A DNA stretch of 64,000 bases from Xylanimonas oleitrophica (GTDB lineage Bacteria; Actinomycetota; Actinomycetes; Actinomycetales; Cellulomonadaceae). The stretch spans positions 62,001-126,000 of the forward strand of contig NZ_QKWH01000002.1 of NCBI RefSeq assembly GCF_003244315.1, in the 5' to 3' direction. Position numbers and translations under genes: made by a program. Of the stretch, positions 45,063-53,875 are shown piece by piece (positions within the stretch are counted from its first letter, which is position 1; each line of letters starts with the position of its first letter). Below the pieces are notes generated by a model, which saw only the letters and a program-made list of their open reading frames with translations, was not told the origin of the DNA and did no database searches.

Positions 45063-46370
45063 TCAGGGGGTGGTGGCGTGCGCCGCCTTCTCGGCGGCGG
45101 CCAGCAGCACGCACGTGGCGACGCCGTCCATCGCCACCTCGACCTCGGCCAGCGGCGGCATCGACGGCGCGAGCCGGATGTTGCGGTCCTCCGGGTCCTG
45201 GCCGTACGGGAACGTGGCGCCGGCCGGCGTGAGCGCGATCCCGGCCTCCTTGGCGAGCTGCACCACGCGCGCGGCAGTGCCCGGCTCGACGTCGAGGGAC
45301 ACGAAGTAGCCGCCCTGCGGGTCGGTCCACGAGGCCACGCCCAGGTCGCCCAGCCGCTCCGCCAGGATGCGCGTCACGGCCGCGAACTTGGGCGCGAGGA
45401 TCTGGCGGTGCTTGCGCATGTGCTCGCGCACGCCGTCCGCGGTGCCGAAGAACAGGGCGTGCCGCAGCTGGTTGACCTTGTCCGGCCCGATCGACTGGAC
45501 CGACAGGTGCTTCTTGTACCAGGCCACGTTCGCGGGAGAGGAGGCGAAGAACGCCACCCCGGCCCCGGCGAACGACACCTTGGAGGTCGAGGCGAACATC
45601 AGCACGCGGTCCGGGTTGCCCGCCTCGGCGGCGAGGTCGATCGCGTTCGCCGTCTTGGTCTCGTTCTCGGTGAGGTGGTGGATCGCGTACGCGTTGTCCC
45701 AGAAGATGCGGAAGTCGGGTGCGGCCGCGGGCATCGACACCAGGCGGCGGGCCACGGCCTCCGACACCACGGCGCCGTCGGGGTTGGCGTAGGTGGGCAC
45801 CACCCACAGGCCCTTGACGGTCGGGTCGTCGGCCACGAGGGCGGCCACGGCCTCGACGTCGGGCCCGTCCGGCGTCATCGGCACGGTGACCATCTCGATG
45901 CCGAACGCCTCGCACACCGCGAAGTGCCGGTCGTATCCGGGCACCGGGCACACGAAGCGGACCTTCTCCTCCCGGCCCCACGGGCGCTCGGAGCCGGGCA
46001 CCCCCCACAGGAACGCGTACGCCACGGCGTCGTGCATCAGCGTGAGCGAGGCGTTGCCGAGCGCCAACAGCTGCTCGACCGGGACGTCCAGCAGCTCGGC
46101 GAAGATGCGGCGCAGCTGGGGCAGGCCGTCGAGGCCGCCGTAGTTGCGCACGTCCACGCCGTCGGCGTCCGTGTGCACGCCGACGCCGGGCAGCGACAGC
46201 ATCGGCTCGGCCAGGTCGAGCTGCTCGGCCGACGGCTTGCCGCGCGTCAGGTCCAGCCTCAGGCCACGGGCCTGGAGCTCGGCGTACCGGTCGCGCAGCG
46301 CCGGCAGCATCGCGGCGAGGTCGGCGGCACCGGGGGAGGGGGAGGTGGACGACGGCGCAGGAGTGCTCAC
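45063..46370 (-). CDS. aspT: Aspartate aminotransferase, group Ic (AspT type)
   Basis: The 435-residue PLP enzyme closely follows the Corynebacterium AspT family: LDLTRGKPSAEQLDLA, VRNYGGLDGLPQLR, CPVPGYDRHF, WVVPTYANPDGAVVSE, and WDNAYAIHHL. The cofactor Lys is in FASTSKVSFAGAGVAFF, and the C-terminus has NIRLAPSMPP. Group Ic enzymes interconvert aspartate and oxaloacetate with glutamate/2-oxoglutarate and are actinobacteria-rich. It ends a run of minus-strand genes and has a strong terminator after it. Confidence 0.92.
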   Translation of the reverse strand: MSTPAPSSTSPSPGAADLAAMLPALRDRYAELQARGLRLDLTRGKPSAEQLDLAEPMLSLPGVGVHTDADGVDVRNYGGLDGLPQLRRIFAELLDVPVEQLLALGNASLTLMHDAVAYAFLWGVPGSERPWGREEKVRFVCPVPGYDRHFAVCEAFGIEMVTVPMTPDGPDVEAVAALVADDPTVKGLWVVPTYANPDGAVVSEAVARRLVSMPAAAPDFRIFWDNAYAIHHLTENETKTANAIDLAAEAGNPDRVLMFASTSKVSFAGAGVAFFASSPANVAWYKKHLSVQSIGPDKVNQLRHALFFGTADGVREHMRKHRQILAPKFAAVTRILAERLGDLGVASWTDPQGGYFVSLDVEPGTAARVVQLAKEAGIALTPAGATFPYGQDPEDRNIRLAPSMPPLAEVEVAMDGVATCVLLAAAEKAAHATTP

Positions 46371-46423
46371 GTCGCCAGGCTAGTCGCCACGGCGGCCGTC
46401 GCGCCCACCCACGGCACCGGTGG

Positions 46424-47290
46424 TCAGGCGGACCGCGGCTCGCCCCGCACCACGAGCGTGCAGCACTTCGCGCCGCCACCCCCGCGCAGCAGCTCGGACG
46501 TGTCCACCCCGATCACCTCGTACCCGCGCTCCTTCAGGCCGCCCTCGTACCCGGTGGCCGCCGGGTTGATGACCACGTGCTCGCCGTCGGCCACCGAGTT
46601 CAGGCCGAGCACGGCGGCGTCCTCCTCCGAGACCAGCAGCGCGTCCGGGTACAGGGTGCGCAGCACCTCCTGCGACCGCGGCGAGAACGCGGCGGGCAGG
46701 TAGGCGACGTCCACCTCGTCGTCGGAGGCGACGCCGCCCGGCCCGACGCCGTCGCCGCCCCGCAGCACCGTCAGCGCCGTGTCCAGGTGGTAGAAGCGCG
46801 GGTCCACCAGCTCCAGGGACACCACCTCGCGGCCCCACAGCACCTCCATCTCGGCGTGCGCGTCGACGTCGGTGCGGAACCCGTGGCCCGCCAGCACGCG
46901 GGAGCCGGCCAGCAGCACGTCCCCCTCGCCCTCGTTGACGTACCGGGCCTTGGCCGTGACGTAGCCGTGGTCGGAGAACCAGCGCAGGTACGCCGGGCCC
47001 TCCGCCGCCCGCTCCGGGTAGCGGAACCACGACTCGTACACGATGCCGTCGATCACCGTGGCGCCGTTGGCCGCGTACACCATGTCGGGCAGGCCGGGCA
47101 CCGGGTCGATCTCCTCGACGGTGTGCCCCAGGTCGCGGTGCACGTCACGCAGCCGCTCCCACTGGGCCACCGCCAGGGCGTTGTCCACCGGGACGGACGG
47201 GTCCATCCACGGGTTGATCTCGTAGCTGACGGAGTAGTAGGTGGGCCGGCACATCAGGTAGCGGCGCCGCCCGGACGCGAAGGAGGTCAC
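46424..47290 (-). CDS. ddaH: Dimethylargininase-like amidinohydrolase
   Basis: The 288-residue protein is of the amidinotransferase/DDAH superfamily, which hydrolyses (dimethyl)arginine to citrulline. DMVYAANGATVIDG (Asn/Asp substrate region), the catalytic His in RFYHLDTALTVL and the nucleophile Cys in GGAKCCTLVV are visible; two adjacent Cys occur at the active site position. The start is GTG at 47290; an internal ATG at MCRPTYYSV is an alternative. It follows the EcsC-like gene by 10 bp. In actinobacteria these proteins often sit beside arginine or ornithine genes; no such genes are nearby, so the true substrate is uncertain. Confidence 0.85.
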   Translation of the reverse strand: MTSFASGRRRYLMCRPTYYSVSYEINPWMDPSVPVDNALAVAQWERLRDVHRDLGHTVEEIDPVPGLPDMVYAANGATVIDGIVYESWFRYPERAAEGPAYLRWFSDHGYVTAKARYVNEGEGDVLLAGSRVLAGHGFRTDVDAHAEMEVLWGREVVSLELVDPRFYHLDTALTVLRGGDGVGPGGVASDDEVDVAYLPAAFSPRSQEVLRTLYPDALLVSEEDAAVLGLNSVADGEHVVINPAATGYEGGLKERGYEVIGVDTSELLRGGGGAKCCTLVVRGEPRSA

Positions 47291-47300
47291 GCGCCCAGCA

Positions 47301-48038
47301 TCACGGCTGGTGCTCCACCACGCGCGGGAAACGGTCCGGCGGCGGCCCGAACGCCTTGCGCGACTGCGCCACCACCCCGTGACCGAGAGCCCGCCCGCCG
47401 GCCACGCCCACGACCGCGCCCACGCCGAACGGCACCAGCCGGCCCAGTGCCAGCGACCCCTGCTTGGCCACCTGCCGGCGCAGGAACCGCCCCGCGAGCG
47501 CCTTGTTGACCTTGCGGACGCTGCCCTGCGGCATCGACGTCAGCAGCACCTTGCCCCACGCCGTCGTGGACCCGCCGATCGCGGACTCCACGTCCTTGGC
47601 GCCCTTGTCACCCAGCACCGTGGCCAGCAGCAGCGCGCGGCGCCGTGGCACGTCGTCGATGTCGATGCCGTGCACGTCCGCCACCGCCAGGGAGAACGCG
47701 GCCGACGCCGCGAAGAACGTCGCGATGTCCGCCGTCGTCAGCGCCACGCCCGCCGCCGTGCCGACGGCGGGCACCGCCGCCGCGGCACCGACCGCGCCGC
47801 CCGTCGTCGCCACCACCGCCAGGTACTCCTTCTCCAGGAGCTGCACGATGCGTGCCGGGGACGCCTCGGGGTTCTTCCGCCGCAGCTTGTCCACGTGCCT
47901 GTGGATGGTGGACGACGGCACGGTCACCGCCTTGCCCACCATCGTGTCCAGGAACGTCGTCGGGCGGTACTGCTCCCAACGGCTCGTGTCGACGTCCTGC
48001 CCCGCGTCCTTCGTGACGTCCTTGCCGTGCTCGGCCAC
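47301..48038 (-). CDS. EcsC-family protein
   Basis: The 245-residue protein begins at GTG 48038, chosen because GGGGAGGA lies 5 bases upstream. Small-residue-rich hydrophobic stretches (TTGGAVGAAAAVPAVGTAAGVALT near 95-120 and RLVPFGVGAVVGVAGGRALG near 205-225) and the AKDVESAIGGS, KRRAQ-type linker and AFGPPPDRFP tail fit EcsC-like actinobacterial proteins. EcsC is an uncharacterised membrane-associated protein. It lies 10 bp ahead of ddaH and 25 bp after the OsmC gene, suggesting co-transcription. Confidence 0.65.
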   Translation of the reverse strand: MAEHGKDVTKDAGQDVDTSRWEQYRPTTFLDTMVGKAVTVPSSTIHRHVDKLRRKNPEASPARIVQLLEKEYLAVVATTGGAVGAAAAVPAVGTAAGVALTTADIATFFAASAAFSLAVADVHGIDIDDVPRRRALLLATVLGDKGAKDVESAIGGSTTAWGKVLLTSMPQGSVRKVNKALAGRFLRRQVAKQGSLALGRLVPFGVGAVVGVAGGRALGHGVVAQSRKAFGPPPDRFPRVVEHQP

Positions 48039-48063
48039 GCTCGTCCTCCCCGTCTCGGCGTCC

Positions 48064-48633
48064 TTACCCCACCGTGCCCTGCTCGGCGCCCTCCTCGCGC
48101 GTCGGGGGCACGAACTCCGCCGGCGGCACCAGCGCCCCGGCCTTGAGCGTGTTGCCCACCGTGCACGCCCGGTCGATGGACCGCTGCGCCAGCAGCAGCG
48201 TCTTGTCACGCGTCTGCTCGTCCAGCGAGGACAGGTCGATCTCGAACACCTCGTGCAGCACCGGGTAGCGGTCCTCCGCCATGTCCTTGGGGCCGTCCAC
48301 ACGGATCGTCACCTTGTAGTCGTCACCCAGCACGCGGGAGAGCTTCAGGTCGCTGCTCATGCCCGCGCACGCCGCCAGCGCGATCTTCAGCAGCTCGCCG
48401 GGCGTGAACACCGCACCGGCGCTCGCCGGACCGATCGCCACGGTGGCGCCACGGCCCGAGTAGCCGGTGTAGGTGCGGGTGCCGTTGCGCTCCACCCACA
48501 GCGGGTCCGACGGCGTCGGCGTCACGGGAGCGACGTCGTCGAGCGAGGCCGGGTCGACGGCAGACGTGGCGGCCGGTGCCGGCGGGTCGGCCGGGCTCGG
48601 CGTGGCAGAGGGGTGCGATGACTGCTCGGACAT
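48064..48633 (-). CDS. OsmC-family peroxiredoxin-like protein
   Basis: The 189-residue protein has an Ala/Pro/Ser-rich N-terminal tail of ~45 residues followed by an OsmC domain. Two conserved cysteines stand at ALAACAGMSSD and RACTVGNTL, as in Ohr/OsmC hydroperoxide reductases; the TPGELLKIALAACAG segment is the family signature. Such proteins reduce organic peroxides or are of unknown role (YhfA branch). The order MerR-OsmC-EcsC-ddaH-aspT on one strand suggests a shared transcript, but gaps of 25-76 bp leave room for promoters. Confidence 0.88.
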   Translation of the reverse strand: MSEQSSHPSATPSPADPPAPAATSAVDPASLDDVAPVTPTPSDPLWVERNGTRTYTGYSGRGATVAIGPASAGAVFTPGELLKIALAACAGMSSDLKLSRVLGDDYKVTIRVDGPKDMAEDRYPVLHEVFEIDLSSLDEQTRDKTLLLAQRSIDRACTVGNTLKAGALVPPAEFVPPTREEGAEQGTVG

Positions 48634-48709
48634 GGGGTCGATCCTTCCACCGGTGTGCGCTGGGCGTGCGGTGAGGTCAACACCCTGGCAGCGGCCGGCA
48701 GTCCCGGTC

Positions 48710-49135
48710 TCAGCCCTCGTGCCCTGCTCCGGGCGCTGCCGCGCCGGCCTCGCCCCGTGCTCCGAGCCCCGCGTCGCGCCGCGCGTCGGCCAGCTCGTCC
48801 GCCTGCCGCGAGAGCTGGTCCTCCAGCTCGCCGACCCGGCGGCGCAGCTCCAGGATCTTGCGCACCCCCGGCAGCGTCACGCCCTCCTCGCCGAGGGTGA
48901 TCACCTCGCGCAGCCGCTCGATCTCCCGCGCCGAGTACCGCCGCTGGTTGCCCTCCGTGCGGTCCGGCTGCACGATCTCCAGCGCGTCCAGGCGGCGCAG
49001 CTGGGCGGCAGGCACGTCCAGCAGCTGCGCCACCTGACCGATCGTGTAGAACGGCTGGTCGGCCGGGACGGCGGGCGAGGCGCCGGCGTCGTCCTCCACC
49101 GCACGCACCTCCTCGTCGGGGTCAGGCAGCTCCAT
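48710..49135 (-). CDS. MerR-family transcriptional regulator
   Basis: The 141-residue protein has a disordered acidic N-terminus (~28 residues) and then a MerR-type helix-turn-helix (FYTIGQVAQLLDVPAAQLRRLD and the wing NQRRYSAREIERLREV), followed by a coiled coil (RKILELRRRVGELEDQLSRQADELADAR). No C-terminal ligand-binding domain or metal-binding Cys is present. It may control the OsmC gene 76 bp downstream. It resembles small HspR-like actinobacterial regulators, but the target is unknown. Confidence 0.85.
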   Translation of the reverse strand: MELPDPDEEVRAVEDDAGASPAVPADQPFYTIGQVAQLLDVPAAQLRRLDALEIVQPDRTEGNQRRYSAREIERLREVITLGEEGVTLPGVRKILELRRRVGELEDQLSRQADELADARRDAGLGARGEAGAAAPGAGHEG

Positions 49136-49186
49136 GCTTCCGGTCGATCCTACGGACCCGCTCCGGCAGAACCCAGCGCGCCCGGC

Positions 49187-49233
49187 CCGCCGCGGCCGGG
49201 CCTGCCGCGGCCGGGCCCGGCCGGCCGCGGCGG
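49187..49233 (-). terminator. GC-rich hairpin after debranching-like gene
   Basis: Arms 49187-49199 and 49221-49233 pair over 13 bp, between the stop of the debranching-like gene and the MerR start. Confidence 0.5.
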
Positions 49234-49247
49234 TCCGGGGAGCGCGC

Positions 49248-51437
49248 TCAGCCGACGTCCACGCCCGCCTCGTCCGCGGACACCGAGAGCCGGTCGTCGC
49301 CCACGGCGAGGTTGTCGATCCGCACGGTGCCGACCCGGCCCTCGGTGTGGCCGGCGCTCACCCGGGCCCCGTCCCCGCCGGGCTCCAGGTCCAGCGAGAT
49401 CCGCAGGACCTCGAACGGCACCGCCGCCGCCCACGCCTGCGGCGAGCACGACGTCGGGTACGGCACCGGGACCGGCTTGTCGTGCCGGTCGAAGCCGCAG
49501 AACAGCTCCGGCAGGCGCCCGTCGAACGCGCTCGCGGCGTCCACCAGCCCGTCCGTGACGCGCGTGGCGGCGTCGCGGCGCCCGTAGGCGGCCATGCCGG
49601 CGGCGGCGAGCACGGTGTCGTGCGGCCACACCGACCCGCGGTGGTAGCTGACGGGGTTGTATCCGCGCTCGCCGGAGCCGAGGGTGCGGATGCCGAACCC
49701 CGTGAACATGTCGGGAGCCAGGAGACGCTCGACGACGGTGTCGGCCACGGCGTCGTCCACGATGCCGGTCCACAGGCAGTGGCCCACGTTGGAGGACACG
49801 ACGGCGAGGGGGCGCTTGTCGCGGTCGAGCGCCATCGCGTACGTCCCCAGCTCGGGCAGCCAGTACGCCTCGTGGAAGAGGCGGCGCAGCGCGTCGGCAC
49901 GGGCCCGCCACGGGGCGGCCTCCTCGGGCCGGCCCAGGTGCTCGGCGAGGAACGCCCGCGCGCGGTAGGCGGCGTGCACGTACCCCTGCACCTCCGCGAG
50001 GGCGATCGGGGCGGCGGCCAGGGCGCCGTCGGCGTGCACCATCGCGTCGCCGCTGTCCTTCCAGCCCTGGTTGAGCAGGCCGCGGTCGGTGCGGCGGGCG
50101 TACTCGACGAACCCGTCGCCGTCGACGTCCCCGTGCTCGAGGATCCAGGCGAGCGCGGCGTCGACGGCCGGCACGAGCGGCTCGATCTCCTCGCGGGAGG
50201 CGCCCCAGCGGGCGGCCTGCCCCACGAGCATGACGAACAGGGGAGTGGCGTCGACGGAGCCGTAGTAGACGCTCTGCCCGCCGAGAGCGAGCGAGAGGTC
50301 GGCGCCCAGGCGCACCTCGTGGAGGATCTTGCCGGGCTGCTCCTCGGAGCGGGCGTCGTCCCGGGTGCCCTGGAGGCGAGCGAGGGTGCGCAGCGTGCCC
50401 AGCGCGAGCCCCGGGGCGAAGGGCAGGGTCATCCACCCGGTGAGCAGGGAGTCGCGGCCGAACAGGGCCATGAACCACGGGGCACCCGCGGCCACCACGT
50501 CGTCCTCGGGGTGCTCGGGGTCGACGATGCGCAGCGCGCCCAGGTCCTCCTGGCTGCGGGCGATGGCGTGGGCGAGCGCCGGGTCGTCCACCCGGATCTC
50601 GGGCGTGGAGTCGCGCCAGCCCTGCATGCGCCGCACGGGACCTGAGGAGGCGACCGGCGCGCCGAGCGGGAACGACGCCGCGATCTCGTCGCCGTCGACG
50701 CTCGCCACCACCTCGACCGTCGTCGTCCACTCCTGGCCGGGCTCGATCACCACGGACCAGCGCAGACGGCCGGGGGCGGCGACGGCCCCCTGGGCGCTGA
50801 CGCGCACGCCGCGCGAGACGGGACCCTCGAGCCATGCCACGAGGTCGCTGCCCACCGCGCGGCGCCCCACGGGCCGCGAGCCGCGGTGGCGGCCGTCCTT
50901 GACCTCGAACAGGTCGGCGAAGTCGCTCTCCACCTCGAGCTCCACGTCGACGGCGGCGGCCTCGAGCCCGTGGTTGCGCAGCGTGACGTCCTCGCGCATG
51001 CCGTGGGCCACGAGGCGGTGGCGCTCGACGACGACGGTGGGTTCGAGCCCCTGGGCACGGCCGGCGGAGCGGCCCACGAACGTGGCCTCGAACGGCTCCG
51101 ACCCGATGGCCGACAGGGAGTCGACGGGCACCCCGTCCACGAGCAGGCGCCAGCGGGACAGGATGCGGGTGTCCTGCACGAACAGGCCGTGCGCGGCACC
51201 CGGGTCGATGTCGCCGTCGAGGGCGCTGACGCAGAACGAGGTGCCCTCGACGAGGGTCATGGAGGGGCGGGCCACGGGCGCCACGCTGCGCGGCACGGGG
51301 GCGCTCGTGCCGGGGCCGGTGGCGGCGGGCTCGAGGGGGCGGTGCCACGCCTCGGCGCTGGCCGCCGTGCTGGGTGCGGGGGGCGTCCCGTCGTCGGTGG
51401 CGTCCGTCGGGGTGCCGGTCGTGGTCGGCGTCGTCAT
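49248..51437 (-). CDS. Glycogen-debranching-like amylo-alpha-1,6-glucosidase
   Basis: The ATG at 51437, with GGAGG 6 bases upstream, gives 729 residues. An N-terminal GDE_N-type beta domain (about 55-270, with FCVSALDGDIDP and LFVQDTRILSRW) is followed by an (alpha/alpha)6 barrel holding WFMALFGRDSLLTGW, VDATPLFVMLVG, NQGWKDSGDAM and YHRGSVWPHDT. These are features of GH15/GH133-like debranching enzymes, which cleave alpha-1,6 branches of glycogen or related glucans. It is not the common GlgX (GH13) type. It is divergent from a glycosyltransferase, with 131 bp between, which may mean coordinated glycan metabolism. Confidence 0.88.
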   Translation of the reverse strand: MTTPTTTGTPTDATDDGTPPAPSTAASAEAWHRPLEPAATGPGTSAPVPRSVAPVARPSMTLVEGTSFCVSALDGDIDPGAAHGLFVQDTRILSRWRLLVDGVPVDSLSAIGSEPFEATFVGRSAGRAQGLEPTVVVERHRLVAHGMREDVTLRNHGLEAAAVDVELEVESDFADLFEVKDGRHRGSRPVGRRAVGSDLVAWLEGPVSRGVRVSAQGAVAAPGRLRWSVVIEPGQEWTTTVEVVASVDGDEIAASFPLGAPVASSGPVRRMQGWRDSTPEIRVDDPALAHAIARSQEDLGALRIVDPEHPEDDVVAAGAPWFMALFGRDSLLTGWMTLPFAPGLALGTLRTLARLQGTRDDARSEEQPGKILHEVRLGADLSLALGGQSVYYGSVDATPLFVMLVGQAARWGASREEIEPLVPAVDAALAWILEHGDVDGDGFVEYARRTDRGLLNQGWKDSGDAMVHADGALAAAPIALAEVQGYVHAAYRARAFLAEHLGRPEEAAPWRARADALRRLFHEAYWLPELGTYAMALDRDKRPLAVVSSNVGHCLWTGIVDDAVADTVVERLLAPDMFTGFGIRTLGSGERGYNPVSYHRGSVWPHDTVLAAAGMAAYGRRDAATRVTDGLVDAASAFDGRLPELFCGFDRHDKPVPVPYPTSCSPQAWAAAVPFEVLRISLDLEPGGDGARVSAGHTEGRVGTVRIDNLAVGDDRLSVSADEAGVDVG

Positions 51438-51568
51438 CACAGACCTCCGGTCGGTGAGTCTTGCGCGTTCGTTGACACTCACTTATAACCCGAGTTGCAG
51501 GTTTGTTCCCACCCGAGAGGAGACCCGCGCCCTCGCCCGTGGTCTCCCCGGCACCGTAGGGAGGTTCC

Positions 51569-52753
51569 ATGTCGCTCTCGCCCACGCTCACCACGGCCAC
51601 GGCCGAACCGGTGGCCCGCCCGCAGCCCGCGCCCGCGCCGTCCGACGGCGCGCCGCTGCGCATCGGCATGGTCGCCCCGCCGTGGTTCTCCCTGCCGCCC
51701 GCCGGGTACGGCGGCACCGAGGCCGTCGTGGCCGGTCTGGTCGACGCCCTCGTGGAGCGCGGGCACGAGGTGGTGCTCGTCGGGGCCGGTCGCAACGGCA
51801 CCGCCGCACAGGAGTTCCACGCCGTCTACGACGAGCCGCCCACCGCCCGCCTGGGCGAGCCCCTGCCCGAGGCCGTCGCCGCGGCACGTGCCCGCCAGGT
51901 TCTCGACGAGGCCGGGGTCGACGTCGTGCACGACAACACCCTGTGCGGCCCCCTGCTCGCCGCCGGGCGCACCACCCCCACCGTGGTGACCATGCACGGC
52001 CCGGTCACCGGGGAGAACGGCAGGTACCACGAGCTGCTCGGCTCCACCGTGTCGGTGGTGGCGATCTCCGACGCCCAGCGCCGCGCCAACCCGCGCATCG
52101 CCTGGTGCGGCACCGTGCACAACGCCATCGACGTCGCCTCCTTCCCGGTGCGCGCCGACAAGGACGACTACGTGCTGTGGATCGGCCGGTTCAGCCCCGA
52201 CAAGGCACCGCACCTGGCCATCGACGCCGCCCGGGAGGCCGGCCGGCCCATCCTCCTGGCCGGCAAGCTCAACGAGGCCGCCGAGCGCGACTACTTCGAG
52301 GCGCAGGTGCGCCCCCGCCTCGGCGACGGCGTCGAGTACGTGGGCGAGGCCGACGCCGCCACCAAGCGCGACCTGTTCGCCGGTGCCCGCTCCCTCGTGT
52401 TCCCCATCCAGTGGGAGGAGCCGTTCGGGATGGTCATGGCCGAGGCGATGGCCTGCGGCACCCCCGTGGTCGCCACCCGCCGCGGCTCCGTGCCGGAGGT
52501 GGTCGACGACGGCGTCACCGGACTGGTGCTCCAGCCGGAGGCCGGCGTCAGCGAGATCGCCGCCGCCATCGACGCCGCCGACGCCCTCGACCCGTGGGCC
52601 TGCCGCCGCCGCGCCGAGGAGCGGTTCGACCTGTCCGTGATGGCTGCCGGGTACGAGCGCGTCTACCGGTCGCTCGTCGAGCCCGCCGAGCCCGTGCTCG
52701 AGCAGGACCGTGTGGGCGAGGAGGGCGCCGACGGCGTGGAGCTGGCCGCGTGA
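51569..52753 (+). CDS. Family 4 glycosyltransferase
   Basis: A 394-residue GT-B enzyme. Residues 30-210 form the acceptor half (GMVAPPWFSLPPAGYGGTE and VHDNTLCGP); 210-360 form the donor half, with WIGRFSPDKAPHLAIDAA, FPIQWEEPFGMVMAEAMACGTPVVA (the E-x7-E motif) and VVDDGVTGLVL. GGGAGG precedes the ATG. It is divergent from the debranching-like gene, and such pairs occur in actinobacterial trehalose/glycogen or glycolipid loci. Sugar and acceptor are unknown. The C-terminal ~30 residues are acidic. Confidence 0.88.
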   Translation: MSLSPTLTTATAEPVARPQPAPAPSDGAPLRIGMVAPPWFSLPPAGYGGTEAVVAGLVDALVERGHEVVLVGAGRNGTAAQEFHAVYDEPPTARLGEPLPEAVAAARARQVLDEAGVDVVHDNTLCGPLLAAGRTTPTVVTMHGPVTGENGRYHELLGSTVSVVAISDAQRRANPRIAWCGTVHNAIDVASFPVRADKDDYVLWIGRFSPDKAPHLAIDAAREAGRPILLAGKLNEAAERDYFEAQVRPRLGDGVEYVGEADAATKRDLFAGARSLVFPIQWEEPFGMVMAEAMACGTPVVATRRGSVPEVVDDGVTGLVLQPEAGVSEIAAAIDAADALDPWACRRRAEERFDLSVMAAGYERVYRSLVEPAEPVLEQDRVGEEGADGVELAA

Positions 52754-52861
52754 CGGAGCGCCGGCCTGTGCGTCGGCCCGTGCCCAGCGCGGCGCTGGCC
52801 GGGTGCTGGCCGGAGGGCTCTCACGATGCGGCGGTCCACGGCCGCTGCGACGATCGAGAGC

Positions 52862-53782
52862 ATGAGCGGACGCGAGCACGCCGATGACCCCGGGCGCCCG
52901 GCCTCGCCGGGCGCTCAGACGCCGCGCACGCCGCCGGCGGGCCTCCCCTCGGCCGACGAGGAGACCTGGACGCCTCTGGCGGACGAGGCCGCCGGCGTGC
53001 CGTCCACCGGCCGGCCCGCGGGCGCACCGCCGTCGGACGTCTCGTCCCCGGCTGACCCGGGCGGCCCCGGCGGCGACCTCCCGGCGGCCGTGCCTCCGCG
53101 CGGCACCGGGGCCGGGGCCGGGGTCGCCTCGCCCGGCTCCGGGGCGTCGGGCTCCGGAGCGTCAGGGACCGGGACAGGGGCGCCGGGCGCCAGCGCGCCG
53201 GGAGCGGGCGCGGCGGACGCCGGCCCCGACACCGCCCCCCGCACCGGCGAGCGTCCGGCAGAGGACGAGCAAGGCATCGACTGGCGGTTCGTGGGCCGCC
53301 GGGTGCTCGTGTGGCTGATCCTCGCGGCGGCCGCGCTCGTCGTCGTCCTGATCCTCATGCAGATCATCCCGCGCTGGTGGGGCCAGGTCGTCGGCGACAT
53401 GGTCGACGGCACCACCCCGCTCGGCGTGTGGTGGGGGCTGTTCTTCGGAGCCGTGTTCACCGGCGTGCCGCTGGCCGTCGCCTGGCAGGCCGCCCGCCCC
53501 GGCCGCACCTGGAGCCTGCGCGTCGCGTTCCTCGTGATCGCCCTCGTGCTCGCGCTGCCCAACCTGTTCACCCTCTCGGTGGTGCTCGGCACCAACGAGG
53601 CGGCCGTGGCCGGGCAGCAGCTGCTGAACGAGAACGCCCCGGCGTTCCGCGCCGCCACCGCCTGGGGTGTGGCGATCGGCGCGATCGTCGCCGTCGCCGT
53701 CCTCGTGCTGTGGGCGGGCTACCGACGGCGCGGACGCGAGCTCAAGGAGCTGCGCGAGTCCGAGCACCCGCACGGTCGCTGA
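52862..53782 (+). CDS. Hypothetical membrane protein with disordered N-terminus
   Basis: The ATG at 52862 gives 306 residues. The first ~145 residues are low-complexity Pro/Gly/Ala/Ser-rich and likely disordered. Four membrane helices follow (VLVWLILAAAALVVVLILMQI, LGVWWGLFFGAVFTGVPLAV, VAFLVIALVLALPNLFTLSV and VAIGAIVAVAVLVLWAGY), then a short basic tail. Similar actinobacterial proteins are labelled permease-like, without known function. It lies between GT4 and thyA with no strong operon link. Confidence 0.7.
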   Translation: MSGREHADDPGRPASPGAQTPRTPPAGLPSADEETWTPLADEAAGVPSTGRPAGAPPSDVSSPADPGGPGGDLPAAVPPRGTGAGAGVASPGSGASGSGASGTGTGAPGASAPGAGAADAGPDTAPRTGERPAEDEQGIDWRFVGRRVLVWLILAAAALVVVLILMQIIPRWWGQVVGDMVDGTTPLGVWWGLFFGAVFTGVPLAVAWQAARPGRTWSLRVAFLVIALVLALPNLFTLSVVLGTNEAAVAGQQLLNENAPAFRAATAWGVAIGAIVAVAVLVLWAGYRRRGRELKELRESEHPHGR

Positions 53783-53862
53783 CGCCACGGGTGCCGCCGA
53801 GGGAGCCCGGCCGGTGGTGATCGCCACGGCCCGGTTCCCCGGTCCGCCCCCGGGCTCCGACC

Positions 53863-53868
53863 TAGACT
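53863..53868 (+). promoter_or_regulatory. Putative -10 element for leaderless thyA
   Basis: TAGACT ends 7 bases before the thyA ATG, the same distance as the TAGACT ahead of marR. No ribosome-binding site is present between, so a leaderless mRNA is inferred. Confidence 0.4.
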
Positions 53869-53875
53869 GGCGGCC

